DNA of 64,000 nucleotides from Rhodopseudomonas boonkerdii (GTDB lineage: Bacteria; Pseudomonadota; Alphaproteobacteria; Rhizobiales; Xanthobacteraceae). A model generated the notes under the pieces. It did not search any database. It was not told where the DNA came from and was given only the letters and a program-made list of their open reading frames with translations. This document shows, piece by piece, positions 35,355-44,239 of the stretch (position 1 is its first letter; each line of letters begins with the position of its first letter). Location: positions 5,568,344 through 5,632,343 of the forward strand of contig NZ_CP036537.1 in assembly GCF_021184025.1 (NCBI RefSeq). Reading direction: 5' to 3'. Position numbers and translations under genes: made by a program.

Positions 35355-36653
35355 TTAACCGCGGAACAGCGACAGGATGCTCTGGCTGCCCGAGTTGGCG
35401 ATCGACAGCGCCTGAATGCCGAGCTGCTGCTGCGTCTGCAGAGCCTGGAGGCGGGTCGATTCGGCGTTCATGTCAGCGTCGACGAGCTGGCCGATACCGC
35501 GATCGAGCGAGTCTGTCAGGACCTTCACGAAATCCTGCTGCAGGCCGATACGGTTCTTGATGGCGCCGAGATTGGTGGCGGCATCGGTGATCGTGCCCAG
35601 CGCGTTGTCAACGCCGGCGATATAGGTTTCCAGCGCGGCGAGGTCGGTCGCGCTGTCCGTGAACTTCGAGATGTCGAGGTTCGCAACGCTGAATTCGCCC
35701 CAGGCGCCGTTCTGATAGACGTCATAGGTCTTGTCGAGAATGCCCTTCTCGGTCTTGACGCCGGCACTCGCTGGAGCCTGCGCCGTCACGGCGCCGCCGG
35801 TGGAACCGCCATCGGTATCGGTGGTGGCGATCGACGTGGTGCTGGCGTTCTTGATCTCGATCGTCTTGCCATCGGCGTTGATGCCGACGGTAAGGCCTTC
35901 GATGCCCAGACCGTTCAGCGCCTTGGCGACGTCCTGAATCGTGGACTTCTGCGACACGTTCAACGTGGTCGTGGTGGTGCCCGCAGCGGTCGTAACGGCG
36001 AAAGCGATCGTCCCGGCGGTCGTCGGCGGCGTGGCGGCCGCGTCACCGACGGTCGCGGGATCGAAAGTGAGCGTCGTGGTGGTGGCGGCAGCGTGAGCTG
36101 TCTTGTAGGCAGTGTCCAGCGTCTTGTCGTAGAGCTTGATCGCATCGAGGTCGACGGTCAGGGTATCGACCGAGACGACGCCGCCAGCGCGGGAGAACGA
36201 CGACACAACCGACTTGCTCGAGTTGTAGGTCGCCTGCTGCGAGTCCACCGAGATCCAGTTTTCACCGTTGAACACGGCGCTGTCGGCGGTGTTCTTCAGC
36301 TGCTTCTGGAGTTCGGTGATTTCTGACTGGATCTTGGCACGATCGACGCCTGGTGTACGGGCAGCAACCAGCTTCTCCTTGATCGACGAAACGACGTCCA
36401 CCGTGCCTTCCAGGCCCGTATACATCGTGTCGATGGTGGCGGCGCCGAGACCGAGAGCGTCCTGCACGGCACCCAGAGCCTGCACGTCCGAACGCATCGT
36501 GGTGGCGATCGACCAGTAAGCGGCGTTGTCCGAAGCCGTCGCGACGCGGTACCCGGTCGAGATGCGGTTCATCGTGGTGGAGAGGTTGGAGTTGACCGAG
36601 CGCAGCGTCTGCAGCGCGGTCATCGCCTGGGAGTTGGTCATCAAGCTAGACAT
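35355..36653 (-). CDS. fliC: Flagellin
   Basis: 432 residues. N-terminal D0/D1 (SSLMTNSQAMTALQTLRSVNSNLSTTMNRISTGYRV) and C-terminal D1/D0 (NLGAIKNRIGLQQDFVKVLTDSLDRGIGQLVDADMNAESTRLQALQTQQQLGIQALSIANSGSQSILSLF) are conserved. The surface-exposed middle (about 190-320) is Thr/Ala rich. ATG 36653 has AAAGGGA upstream, while the longer frame starts inside the leader. It is the only flagellin gene here, whereas related bacteria often carry tandem copies. Export needs FlhA; synthesis is probably tuned by FlbT and FlaF. Confidence 0.95.
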   Translation of the reverse strand: MSSLMTNSQAMTALQTLRSVNSNLSTTMNRISTGYRVATASDNAAYWSIATTMRSDVQALGAVQDALGLGAATIDTMYTGLEGTVDVVSSIKEKLVAARTPGVDRAKIQSEITELQKQLKNTADSAVFNGENWISVDSQQATYNSSKSVVSSFSRAGGVVSVDTLTVDLDAIKLYDKTLDTAYKTAHAAATTTTLTFDPATVGDAAATPPTTAGTIAFAVTTAAGTTTTTLNVSQKSTIQDVAKALNGLGIEGLTVGINADGKTIEIKNASTTSIATTDTDGGSTGGAVTAQAPASAGVKTEKGILDKTYDVYQNGAWGEFSVANLDISKFTDSATDLAALETYIAGVDNALGTITDAATNLGAIKNRIGLQQDFVKVLTDSLDRGIGQLVDADMNAESTRLQALQTQQQLGIQALSIANSGSQSILSLFRG

Positions 36654-36694
36654 TGTATGTCCCTTTAATTCGATTTGAATGTTTGCGGGGGACA

Positions 36695-36713
36695 TACCGG
36701 ACTTTCACCGGTA
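36695..36713 (-). promoter_or_regulatory. Inverted repeat in flagellin 5' leader
   Basis: TACCGG and CCGGTA arms around a 7-base loop, 42 bp before the flagellin ATG. If transcribed, it forms a hairpin in the leader, the kind of position where FlbT acts on flagellin mRNA in Caulobacter. The transcription start has not been located. Confidence 0.45.
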
Positions 36714-36876
36714 CGACAGGGCGGCATCATGCCTTTGGAATTGTCGACGTCTGGTCGATCCAACCTGTCGTGAATTGCACGCTATCCGCCAAACCTTACC
36801 CAAAGCTGAAGTCGGCGAAAAGCCATATAGTTAACGGCGCGTACCCTCGTTCATCCAGTTCGATGAAAATGCCGCG

Positions 36877-37611
36877 CTACAAGAACGATTTGACAAGACC
36901 AACCGACAGCAGATTCCAGCCATCGATCAATACGAAGAATAACACCTTGAATGGCAGTGCGAACACCGTTGGCGGCATCATCATCATGCCCATCGACATG
37001 GTCAGTGTCGCCACGATCATGTCGATGACAAGAAACGGCATGACGACGAGGAAACCGATCTCGAATGCACGTCGCAACTCCGACACCATGAAGGCGGGAA
37101 TGATGATCCGCAAATCGATCCGTTGACCGTCGAGCTTCACTTTCAGGCTTTCTGCCGCCAAATTCTCGAAAGTCTGGAGATCCTTCTCCCGCACATGCTG
37201 CAGCATGAATTCGCGGAACGGATCCGTGATGCGCGAATAGGCTTCCTGTTCACTGATTTCGTTCTTCATCAAAGGCTGCACGCCATTCTGCCAGGCGCGA
37301 TCGAATGTCGGGGCCATGACGTAGAAGGTGAGAAAAAGCGCGAGGCTGATCATCACGATGTTTGACGGCGTGGTCTGCAAACCAAGACCTGTGCGCAGGA
37401 ACGACAAGGCGACGACAAAACGGGTAAAACTCGTCACCATGATCAAGAGCCCCGGCGCGAGTGACAGCACCGTGAGCAGCGCAACCATTTGAATGATGCG
37501 ACCGGAAGCGCTTCCCTCGCCCTGCGGCAGCAAGGTCGACAGATCCGGAATCTGCGCCATCGCCGTCGTCGGCAACAGAACAGCGATCAGAATCAAAAGC
37601 GCACGCGTCAT
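36877..37611 (-). CDS. fliP: Flagellar export gate protein FliP
   Basis: 244 residues with a cleavable signal (LLILIAVLLPTTAMAQ). Then come IIQMVALLTVLSLAPGLLIMVTSFTRFVVALSFLRTGLG, FYVMAPTFDRAWQ and IGFLVVMPFLVIDMIVATLTMSMGMMMMPP, all diagnostic of FliP. It forms the FliP5-FliQ4-FliR1 export gate. It is the last gene before the 223-bp flagellin promoter region and overlaps fliL by 4 bp. Confidence 0.95.
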   Translation of the reverse strand: MTRALLILIAVLLPTTAMAQIPDLSTLLPQGEGSASGRIIQMVALLTVLSLAPGLLIMVTSFTRFVVALSFLRTGLGLQTTPSNIVMISLALFLTFYVMAPTFDRAWQNGVQPLMKNEISEQEAYSRITDPFREFMLQHVREKDLQTFENLAAESLKVKLDGQRIDLRIIIPAFMVSELRRAFEIGFLVVMPFLVIDMIVATLTMSMGMMMMPPTVFALPFKVLFFVLIDGWNLLSVGLVKSFL

Positions 37612-38093
37612 TGCACCACCAGCGTCTCGATGATCAACTCGCGTACCTTGCCGCTGGAGCGTGTCACCGCACGTTCATTCAGGTCCTCGCGCAGATACTG
37701 CAAGCCACGCGCGCCTTCGATCTGGCTCGGCGTGAGCGTACGCAGATAGGCGACGATATCCTCGCCGACCTTGGAGGTCAGCACATAAGCCTCTTCTTCG
37801 TTGAGCTTGTCGGTAACGATCGAGGCCTCCATCCTGATCCAGGTATTCGGCGGTGCCGCCAGATTCGTCGTGACGGGCGAGATCTTGCGTAACCGGTCAT
37901 TGGGGTTGAAGGCGGACGCGACCGGTTTTTCGACCACTTCCTTCTTGCTGTCAGCAAGGCGCTCCACCGCCGAAAGCATGTAGAAGCTGGCGAGCGTTCC
38001 GGCGCCCGCTGACAATCCGGAGACCACCAGCAGCGCGATCATCCATTGCAGGATGCCCCGGCCCGGCCCTTCATTCTCGACGTCATCGGCCAT
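37608..38093 (-). CDS. fliL: Flagellar basal body-associated protein FliL
   Basis: 161 residues: one TM helix near 15-38 (LQWMIALLVVSGLSAGAGTLASFYM) and a periplasmic domain ending YLRTLTPSQIEGARGLQYLREDLNERA and REVLIETLVVQ-like residues (VRELIIETLVVQ), the FliL C-terminal signature. FliL surrounds the stator and supports torque. It lies between flgH and fliP. Confidence 0.92.
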   Translation of the reverse strand: MADDVENEGPGRGILQWMIALLVVSGLSAGAGTLASFYMLSAVERLADSKKEVVEKPVASAFNPNDRLRKISPVTTNLAAPPNTWIRMEASIVTDKLNEEEAYVLTSKVGEDIVAYLRTLTPSQIEGARGLQYLREDLNERAVTRSSGKVRELIIETLVVQ

Positions 38094-38105
38094 GGTCGAT
38101 CCTCA

Positions 38106-38810
38106 TCAGAACGGCGCGACCCGATCGTAGACTTGCTGGCCCCAGTTCGGCTGCTGCACTTCCATGATGCGGCCACGGCCACCATAGGAGATGCGGGCCT
38201 CCGCGATCTTCTCATAGGGAACCGTGTTGGCACGACCGATATCGATCGGACGCACGATGCCGCCGACATTGACGATACGCATCTCGTAATTGACACGCAT
38301 TTCCTGCGAACCGCTGATCAGCAGGTTGCCGTTCGGCAGCACATCGACGACGACCGCGGCAATCGAGAAACGCACTTCCTCGGCGCGGTCGATCTTCCCC
38401 GATCCCTTGCTGGATGATTGCGAACTCACATTGGTATCGAAGCTCCCGGTCGAAGCCCATTTGGCGATGTCGGCCGCATAGTCCGCGCCGAGCTTGATCT
38501 GCGAATCGCGCGACCGGTCCGTTTTGTTGTCCAGAATCGCCTTGTCGTTCATGGTGACATTGACGGTAAGGATGTCGCCGATCCGGCTGGCCCGCGGGTC
38601 GCGATAAAGATCCTTGCGCTCGTTCCAGATCGAGTGCTGGCCGTTGCTGCGATAGGCGCGCTTCTCCATCGGAATTCCGCGTGCATCCACATGCAAGCCC
38701 TGACCGACCGGAGACATGGTCGGTGCCTGACTGAGTTCCGACAGCGGATTGGCGCACCCGGCAAGGCCCGAGAGCAGAATCGGCAACAGCAGGACACGTG
38801 AAGACTTCAT
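38106..38810 (-). CDS. flgH: Flagellar L-ring protein FlgH
   Basis: 234 residues. The lipoprotein signal has lipobox LAGC (Cys19). Downstream are RASRIGDILTVNVTMNDKA, the Ser-rich FDTNVSSQSSSKGSGKIDR, VVVDVLPNGNLLISGSQEMRVNYE and VGGIVRPIDIGRANTV. FlgH builds the outer-membrane L ring. It overlaps motE by ATGA. Confidence 0.94.
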   Translation of the reverse strand: MKSSRVLLLPILLSGLAGCANPLSELSQAPTMSPVGQGLHVDARGIPMEKRAYRSNGQHSIWNERKDLYRDPRASRIGDILTVNVTMNDKAILDNKTDRSRDSQIKLGADYAADIAKWASTGSFDTNVSSQSSSKGSGKIDRAEEVRFSIAAVVVDVLPNGNLLISGSQEMRVNYEMRIVNVGGIVRPIDIGRANTVPYEKIAEARISYGGRGRIMEVQQPNWGQQVYDRVAPF

Positions 38811-39472
38811 TTCTTGGCTTTCCCGTCGTCGGTGCGACGCATACCGGCCAGCGTATCGGCGAGATGCGCGCCGCGGGCCGGTTCCATTTCATTGAGGATC
38901 GAGCTTGCGACCCGCACTTTCAGCTTGGCGAGGACGGCGGCTGCCGTATCATCCGCCATGCTGGCGATCTGCTGCGCGGCGGCTTCCGGATTCATGCGCG
39001 AGTAGATCTCGACGACATTGTCCTCGGCTTTCTTGAGAAAGTCCTCGCGCAGCTTCAGCCACTCCTCATATTCGGCACGCTTGGCTTCGAGTTCGGCGAT
39101 GCGTTGCTTGAGCTTGGTTTCGGTCGCTTCGAGCTCTTTCTGCTGCCAAGCGACACGGGCGTCGAGCGCCTGATCGGTGATATTGCTGCAGAAGCGCGCC
39201 ACATCCGATTCCTGCGATGCTGCCACTGCCGGTTCCTTCTTGTCGACGGAACCAGTGACCAGCGGTACTTCGCCAGGTGCCTTTGATGCAGTATCCGGTT
39301 TTACCGCCGCTTCCGGCTTCGGCGCCGTCTTCGGACGCGGCGGTTGCGCCGTCTTGGCGAATTCCGCGAGGTTCAGTGGCTTGGACAGCTTCTGCGCCGG
39401 CTCGGCGCATGCAAAATCCGATGCAATCGCTGCTGTGAGGATGCAGATCGACCAGGTTGCGGTGCGCGCCAT
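38807..39472 (-). CDS. motE: MotE-type periplasmic motility chaperone
   Basis: 221 residues from ATG 39472. It has a signal peptide (WSICILTAAIASDFACA), a Pro/Lys-rich linker, a coiled coil (WQQKELEATETKLKQRIAELEAKRAEYEEWLKL), and a C-terminal MgtE-N-like helical module (YSRMNPEAAAQQIASMADDTAAAVLAKLKV). Position between flgI and flgH is exactly that of Sinorhizobium motE, whose product dimerises and stabilises MotC in the periplasm. The longer upstream frame overlaps the end of flgI and is rejected. Confidence 0.85.
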   Translation of the reverse strand: MARTATWSICILTAAIASDFACAEPAQKLSKPLNLAEFAKTAQPPRPKTAPKPEAAVKPDTASKAPGEVPLVTGSVDKKEPAVAASQESDVARFCSNITDQALDARVAWQQKELEATETKLKQRIAELEAKRAEYEEWLKLREDFLKKAEDNVVEIYSRMNPEAAAQQIASMADDTAAAVLAKLKVRVASSILNEMEPARGAHLADTLAGMRRTDDGKAKK

Positions 39473-39539
39473 TCGTGCTCTCGTGAATCGGTTAAGCAAG
39501 CGTTGCACATGCAGCCTTGCGCGGCGCTGACCCGTAGCC

Positions 39540-40643
39540 TTATTGGATAACAAGTTCGGCCTGCAACGCACCCGCCGCCTTGATCGCCTGCAGAATCGCG
39601 ATGATGCCCTGCGGTTTCAGCCCGATCTGATTGAGGCCGCGCACCAGACGCTGCAGATCGGTACCGCGGAGAATAGCGACCTTCGCGCCGTTCTCGTTCG
39701 CCTCGATGAAAGTCTGCGGCACCACGACGGTCTCGCCCCGCCGTGCGAACGGATTCGGTTGAGAGACAATCGGCGCCTCCGTAATGCGAACAGACAGGTT
39801 TCCGTGAGTGACCGCGACCGTCGAGATCTGCACGTTACGACCGATCACGACCGTTCCGGTCCGCTCGTCGACAACGACGCGGGCCGGCGTATCCGGCTCG
39901 ATCAGAAGTTCCTCGATCTCCGCGATGAAGCGCACCGGCGGCGCATTGCGCGGACGCTGCAACAGAATGGTGCGATAGTCGCGCTCGAAGGCGATGTCGG
40001 CCTGATAGCGCCCGCGGCCATGGGCATTCACTGCATCGATGATTCGCGTGGCCGTCGCATAGTCCGGATTCTTCAGCTCCAGCGTCAGGCTTCGCATTTC
40101 GCTGAAGTTGCCTTTCACCTCGCGCTCGATCAGCGCTCCGTTCGGAATGCGGCCCGCGGTCGCGACGCCCTGGCTGACGGTCTGGGCCGCGCCTTCGATA
40201 TTGTAGCCTCCAACAGCAATCGCCCCTTGCGCCACGGCATAGGTCTCACCATCGGCGCCGCGCAGCTGTGTCAACACCAGCGTGCCGCCGAGCAGCGACG
40301 ATGCATCACCCATCGACGAAATCGCGACATCGATGCGCGAGCCCCCGGCTGCAAAGGGCGGCAGATCGGCGGTCACCATCACCGCGGCGACGTTGCGCGT
40401 GCGCAATTGCGTGCCGCGAATGTTGATACCCATATTGTCGAGCATCGACTGCAGGGATTGTTCGGTAAACGGCGCGTTGCGCAGTGTATCGCCGGTCCCC
40501 TTGAGACCGATCACCAGGCCGTAGCCGACAATCTGGTTCTCGCGCACGCCCTTGAGGCTCGCGATATCCTTGATGCGCACGGCAGCTTCTGCCGCCGAGA
40601 CCGACAGCACGAGCATCAGTCCGCAAAGAACACGCAGCATCAT
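39540..40643 (-). CDS. flgI: Flagellar P-ring protein FlgI
   Basis: 367 residues with a signal peptide (LCGLMLVLSVSAAEAA), then VRIKDIASLKGVRENQIVGYGLVIGLKGTGD, NVAAVMVTADLPPFAAGGSRIDV and the C-terminal LVRGLNQIGLKPQGIIAILQAIKAAGALQAELVIQ, all canonical. FlgI forms the P ring in the peptidoglycan layer, assisted by FlgA. Its start overlaps the flgA stop by 4 bp. Confidence 0.95.
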   Translation of the reverse strand: MMLRVLCGLMLVLSVSAAEAAVRIKDIASLKGVRENQIVGYGLVIGLKGTGDTLRNAPFTEQSLQSMLDNMGINIRGTQLRTRNVAAVMVTADLPPFAAGGSRIDVAISSMGDASSLLGGTLVLTQLRGADGETYAVAQGAIAVGGYNIEGAAQTVSQGVATAGRIPNGALIEREVKGNFSEMRSLTLELKNPDYATATRIIDAVNAHGRGRYQADIAFERDYRTILLQRPRNAPPVRFIAEIEELLIEPDTPARVVVDERTGTVVIGRNVQISTVAVTHGNLSVRITEAPIVSQPNPFARRGETVVVPQTFIEANENGAKVAILRGTDLQRLVRGLNQIGLKPQGIIAILQAIKAAGALQAELVIQ

Positions 40644-41122
40644 CCGTTCTGAATCCGTACTGATCCGTCCTGCTGGACGATGCCCCGAATGGTCACACCG
40701 GTATCGAGGTTGCGCAGTTGCACCATCATGCCGGGACTGGCGGATTGCAAGGACGTCGCGTACGTCACGATGATCAAGCCGTCATCCTCCACCAACACCT
40801 TCACCACGGCGCCGCGTGTAACGACCTTCTGATCTTCGAGTCCGTTGATGGGAATAAGATGACCGGCGATCAACGTGCGCCGCGCGGTACGCCCGACCAG
40901 GGCGGCGCGATCGTTGATGAACGCGCTCGCGCCCTGGATATTAGGCGCGAAATTACGATCCATGATCATCTCGTCCTTGATCACGTCGCCCGGATAGATC
41001 GTCGTTGCCGGAACCGGATACTTGACCGATTCTTCCGCTGCCACGGCGCCCCTTGCGAGCATGACGCTCGCAAGCAGCAGGGATACGATCTTGAGGACGC
41101 GCATCGGACGCAGCTCCATCAT
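40640..41122 (-). CDS. flgA: Flagellar P-ring assembly chaperone FlgA
   Basis: 160 residues with a signal peptide (VLKIVSLLLASVMLARGAVAA) and a SAF-like domain (PATTIYPGDVIKDEMIMDRNF, VGRTARRTLIAGHLIPINGLE, GLIIVTYATSLQSASPGMMVQLRN, GIVQQDGSVRI). It is a short form, similar to those of other Hyphomicrobiales. It lies 6 bp after flgG. Confidence 0.92.
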   Translation of the reverse strand: MMELRPMRVLKIVSLLLASVMLARGAVAAEESVKYPVPATTIYPGDVIKDEMIMDRNFAPNIQGASAFINDRAALVGRTARRTLIAGHLIPINGLEDQKVVTRGAVVKVLVEDDGLIIVTYATSLQSASPGMMVQLRNLDTGVTIRGIVQQDGSVRIQNG

Positions 41123-41128
41123 CGTGCT

Positions 41129-41917
41129 TTAACGCAGGCCCTTGGAGACGGTCGAAGCCATCTCGTCAGCGGCCTGGATGACCTTGGAGTTCATCTCGTA
41201 AGAGCGCTGGGCCGATATCAGTTCGGTGATTTCTTTCACCGGATCTACGTTGGAGTTTTCCAGATAGCGTTGATGCAGCTTGCCGTAACCGATGTCTCCG
41301 GCAAAGCCGACCACCGGCACGCCCGATGCCAGCGTTTCACGGTAAAGGTTGCCGCCAAGTGGCTCGAGACCGGATTCGTTGGCGAAGTTGGCAAGCTGCA
41401 TCTGGCCGATCTGGATCGGCGCGACTTCACCGTCGATCTTGGCGTAGATCTGCCCGGATTCGTTGATGATGACGTCCACTGCGTTCGGCGGCACCACGAC
41501 GGCCGGGTTGACCAGATAGCCATCCGGCGACACCAGCTGACGGTTTTCGTTCAGATTGAACGCGCCGGCTCGCGTATAGAGCGTTTCGCCATTCGGGCCG
41601 GCGATCTGGAACCAGCCTCGGCCATTGATCGCGAGATCGTAGGTGTTGCCGGTCTGCGCCATCGCGCCCTGGATGTGCAGCTTTCGTACAGCCGCGGAAC
41701 GCACGCCGAGGCCAAGCTTGGCGCCTTCCGGCACTGCGCCTTCACCGGCCCGGTTAGGTACGCCCTGTGCGCGGTCGATCTGATAGAACAGATCGGTGAA
41801 TTCCGCGCGCGATCGCTTATAGGATGTCGTGTTGATGTTCGCTATATTGTTCGCGATCACCTCGACATTGAGTTGCTGTGCGCCCATGCCGGTAGCAGCG
41901 ATAGCCAGTGCTCTCAT
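41129..41917 (-). CDS. flgG: Distal rod protein FlgG
   Basis: 262 residues: [59 protein letters not shown] and the C-terminal [32 protein letters not shown]. All are FlgG signatures. FlgG forms the straight distal rod below the hook. It lies 9 bp after fliE. Confidence 0.95.
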   Translation of the reverse strand: MRALAIAATGMGAQQLNVEVIANNIANINTTSYKRSRAEFTDLFYQIDRAQGVPNRAGEGAVPEGAKLGLGVRSAAVRKLHIQGAMAQTGNTYDLAINGRGWFQIAGPNGETLYTRAGAFNLNENRQLVSPDGYLVNPAVVVPPNAVDVIINESGQIYAKIDGEVAPIQIGQMQLANFANESGLEPLGGNLYRETLASGVPVVGFAGDIGYGKLHQRYLENSNVDPVKEITELISAQRSYEMNSKVIQAADEMASTVSKGLR

Positions 41918-41926
41918 GATCGAACC

Positions 41927-42253
41927 TCAAATCGCCATTCGGCTGACTTCTTGATAGGCCTGAACGACCTTGTCGCGGACGGCGACCGCCATCTGCAGCG
42001 ATCGTTCGGCCGACATGACTGCTTCGACCACCTTCTGCGCCGAGAGCTTGCCCTGAATGGACTGGATCGAAGCGGCTTCGCCTGCCTTCATCGAGCCGAT
42101 GGCATCAGCTGCGACCTGCTCCAGAACATTGTTGAAACCCAGGCCCGCGGAAGCCGGCTGGGTCACCGGCACCGCATTGCTGGTCTTGAAGACTTCGCTC
42201 GTCTTTGCGAGTTCGCCGGCGCTGGTGACGACCGAAGATACAGAATCAAGCAT
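41927..42253 (-). CDS. fliE: Hook-basal body protein FliE
   Basis: 108 residues ending KVVEAVMSAERSLQMAVAVRDKVVQAYQEVSRMAI, the diagnostic FliE C-terminus. FliE links the MS ring to the proximal rod. It lies 2 bp after flgC, in the rod gene group flgB-flgC-fliE-flgG. Confidence 0.93.
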   Translation of the reverse strand: MLDSVSSVVTSAGELAKTSEVFKTSNAVPVTQPASAGLGFNNVLEQVAADAIGSMKAGEAASIQSIQGKLSAQKVVEAVMSAERSLQMAVAVRDKVVQAYQEVSRMAI

Positions 42254-42255
42254 GT

Positions 42256-42672
42256 TCAGCTCCTCAAGAGATCGATGGTCATCGACACCATCGAGCGCAC
42301 TTGTTTGATCACTTGCAGATTGGCTTCGTAGGACCGGTTGGTTTCCCGCATGTCACCCATTTCGATCAGCGAATTGACATTGGGGAACTTCACATAACCG
42401 GCCTCGTCAGCCGCCGGATGCCCCGGCTCATAGTCGACGCGAAACGGCGCCTGATCCGAGCCGATATCCTTGACCTTGACCATGCGCACGCCGGACGCGC
42501 GGTCCATCTCTGCCGTGAACGTCGTGGTCTTGCGGCGATACGGTTCGGAGCCGGGCGTACGCCCGGTCGAATTCGCGTTGGCGAGATTCTCCGACACCAC
42601 GCGCAGGCGCGTCGATTGCGCTTCGAGACCGGAACTTGCGATCTGGGTGGATGCCTGAAGTGGATCGATCAT
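42256..42672 (-). CDS. flgC: Proximal rod protein FlgC
   Basis: 138 residues from ATG 42672, preceded by GAGGGAG. The longer TTG frame would use the Shine-Dalgarno as codons. Motifs: [53 protein letters not shown] and [17 protein letters not shown]. It is a proximal rod subunit. Confidence 0.94.
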   Translation of the reverse strand: MIDPLQASTQIASSGLEAQSTRLRVVSENLANANSTGRTPGSEPYRRKTTTFTAEMDRASGVRMVKVKDIGSDQAPFRVDYEPGHPAADEAGYVKFPNVNSLIEMGDMRETNRSYEANLQVIKQVRSMVSMTIDLLRS

Positions 42673-42683
42673 CGCGTTCTCCC

Positions 42684-43079
42684 TCAAGCCTTCATGCTGC
42701 TCATGAACATGCGATGGAAGGATTTCACGATCGCCGTGTTCAACGAATAGTCGCGATTGATATCGCCGGCCTTGAGCATTTCTTGTTCGAGACTGACCGA
42801 GTTACCGGAATGCACGGTGTCCCATGTTTTTTCCTTCCGCATCGCCTGCGCTTCGACGCGTGAGCCGGTGGTGATGTGCATCGGCGACGTCACCGTCACC
42901 GGCACCACCTTGGCGTCGAGGATTTTATTGAATGGTTCGATGTCCTGGGCACGGTAGCCAGGCGTATTGGCATTGGCCACGTTCGTGGAGATCGCCGCTT
43001 GTCGCAACGAAAGCCATCGCTCATGCGACGAGGCCAAGTCCAGAAGATAGACGGGTCCCACGGTGTCCCCACGGTTCAC
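42684..43079 (-). CDS. flgB: Proximal rod protein FlgB
   Basis: 131 residues as drawn from GTG 43079. Another GTG at 43061, with GGGGA close upstream, would give the typical short N-terminus xGPVYLLDL and may be the real start. Motifs: [47 protein letters not shown] and a helical C-terminus. FlgB is the first rod subunit after FliE. The 68-bp gap to flhB is small, so it is probably cotranscribed. Confidence 0.92.
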   Translation of the reverse strand: MNRGDTVGPVYLLDLASSHERWLSLRQAAISTNVANANTPGYRAQDIEPFNKILDAKVVPVTVTSPMHITTGSRVEAQAMRKEKTWDTVHSGNSVSLEQEMLKAGDINRDYSLNTAIVKSFHRMFMSSMKA

Positions 43080-43147
43080 GATTCATTAGGCTTGGTTTAC
43101 GGCTGGAAACTTGTCTGAGGCTTGAGGTGGGTAGCCGTGCTCGCGCC

Positions 43148-44227
43148 TTACGCATTCGTCTTCTGCTGCTTGCGCGAATGCAGGAAGTAGATGATCTCCG
43201 CGACGGGGCGAAAAAACTCGGCGGGAATCATCCGGTCGATCTGCGCCACGTCATACATCGAACGCGCAAGCGCCTTGTCCTCGACCACGGGAACATCGTT
43301 CTTTTCCGCGATTTCCCTGATCTTTAGCGCGATCAGATCCTGCCCCTTGGCGAGCACGGTCGGCGCGGCATCTTCGCCCTGCTTGTACTTGAGCGCGATG
43401 GCGAAGTGAGTCGGATTCGCGATCACCAGTGTGGCCTTCGGTACCGCAGCCAGCATGGTGTTGCGGGCGCGATCGCGCGCCAGCGAACGCATGCGCGACT
43501 TCAGGATCGGATCGCCTTCGGCTTGCTTGAACTCGTCCTTGATCTCCTGCTTGGTCATCCGCATCTCGCGGCGCCAGTGGAAGCGTGCCCAGACGAGATC
43601 CAGCGAAACCAGCACGATGGTGGCGATGCTGATGGCCGAGACGAGCCGCATCGCCGTCGTCAGGACGAGCTCCGGAACGGCGGCCGGATCGCTGAACAAT
43701 GCATTCACGGCCGCGGCCTCCTCGGCCCGCAGAACGATCGACACAACCAGGCTGATAGCGATAAACTTGAACACCGACTTGGCGAATTCCACCCGTCCCT
43801 GCGCGCCGAAGATTCGCTCCCAGCCCTTCATGATCGAAAGACGGGACATCTGCGGCTGTATGCGGTCAAATACGAGCCGCGGTGCGTTCTGAAGAAATGA
43901 CGATGCCAGTCCCGCCAGCATCAGAACGATGATGATTGGAATGATCAACCCCGCCGCACTCATTCCGATGGCGGTAAAGAACGAAATCGCGTCCGCTCCG
44001 TTGCGCAGGCGGATGCCCGACGGGTCGTCGATCATTCGGGCCAGGGTATAGGTGAGCGTCCTGACATTGTCGGACATCAGGAAGCTCATAATGATCAACA
44101 GGGCGAGCATCGAGGCGAAGATCGGCGCTTCACGCGAGACGGGAATCTGACCCTTCTCGACGGAATCGCGAACCTTCTTCTCGGTCGCCTCCTCGGTTTT
44201 GCTTTCCTTTTCCGGCGCCTCGGACAC
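43148..44227 (-). CDS. flhB: Flagellar export switch protein FlhB
   Basis: 359 residues: four TM helices in about 30-215 and a cytoplasmic domain with the self-cleaving NPTH motif near residue 270 (VIANPTHFAIALKY). C-terminal motif AQIDRMIPAEFFRPVAEIIYFLH is also typical. The N-terminus is charged (EKESKTEEATEKKVRDSVEKGQIPVSRE). FlhB switches export from hook to filament subunits in response to FliK. Confidence 0.95.
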   Translation of the reverse strand: MSEAPEKESKTEEATEKKVRDSVEKGQIPVSREAPIFASMLALLIIMSFLMSDNVRTLTYTLARMIDDPSGIRLRNGADAISFFTAIGMSAAGLIIPIIIVLMLAGLASSFLQNAPRLVFDRIQPQMSRLSIMKGWERIFGAQGRVEFAKSVFKFIAISLVVSIVLRAEEAAAVNALFSDPAAVPELVLTTAMRLVSAISIATIVLVSLDLVWARFHWRREMRMTKQEIKDEFKQAEGDPILKSRMRSLARDRARNTMLAAVPKATLVIANPTHFAIALKYKQGEDAAPTVLAKGQDLIALKIREIAEKNDVPVVEDKALARSMYDVAQIDRMIPAEFFRPVAEIIYFLHSRKQQKTNA

Positions 44228-44239
44228 AGCGATCTATCT

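Noticed and set aside
39543..40652. 369-codon plus-strand frame opposite flgI
   Set aside because: Arg/His-rich antisense shadow of flgI, typical of GC-rich DNA.
40718..42331. 537-codon plus-strand frame opposite flgA-flgG-fliE
   Set aside because: Antisense shadow: His/Arg/Asp-rich composition and it covers three well-supported genes.
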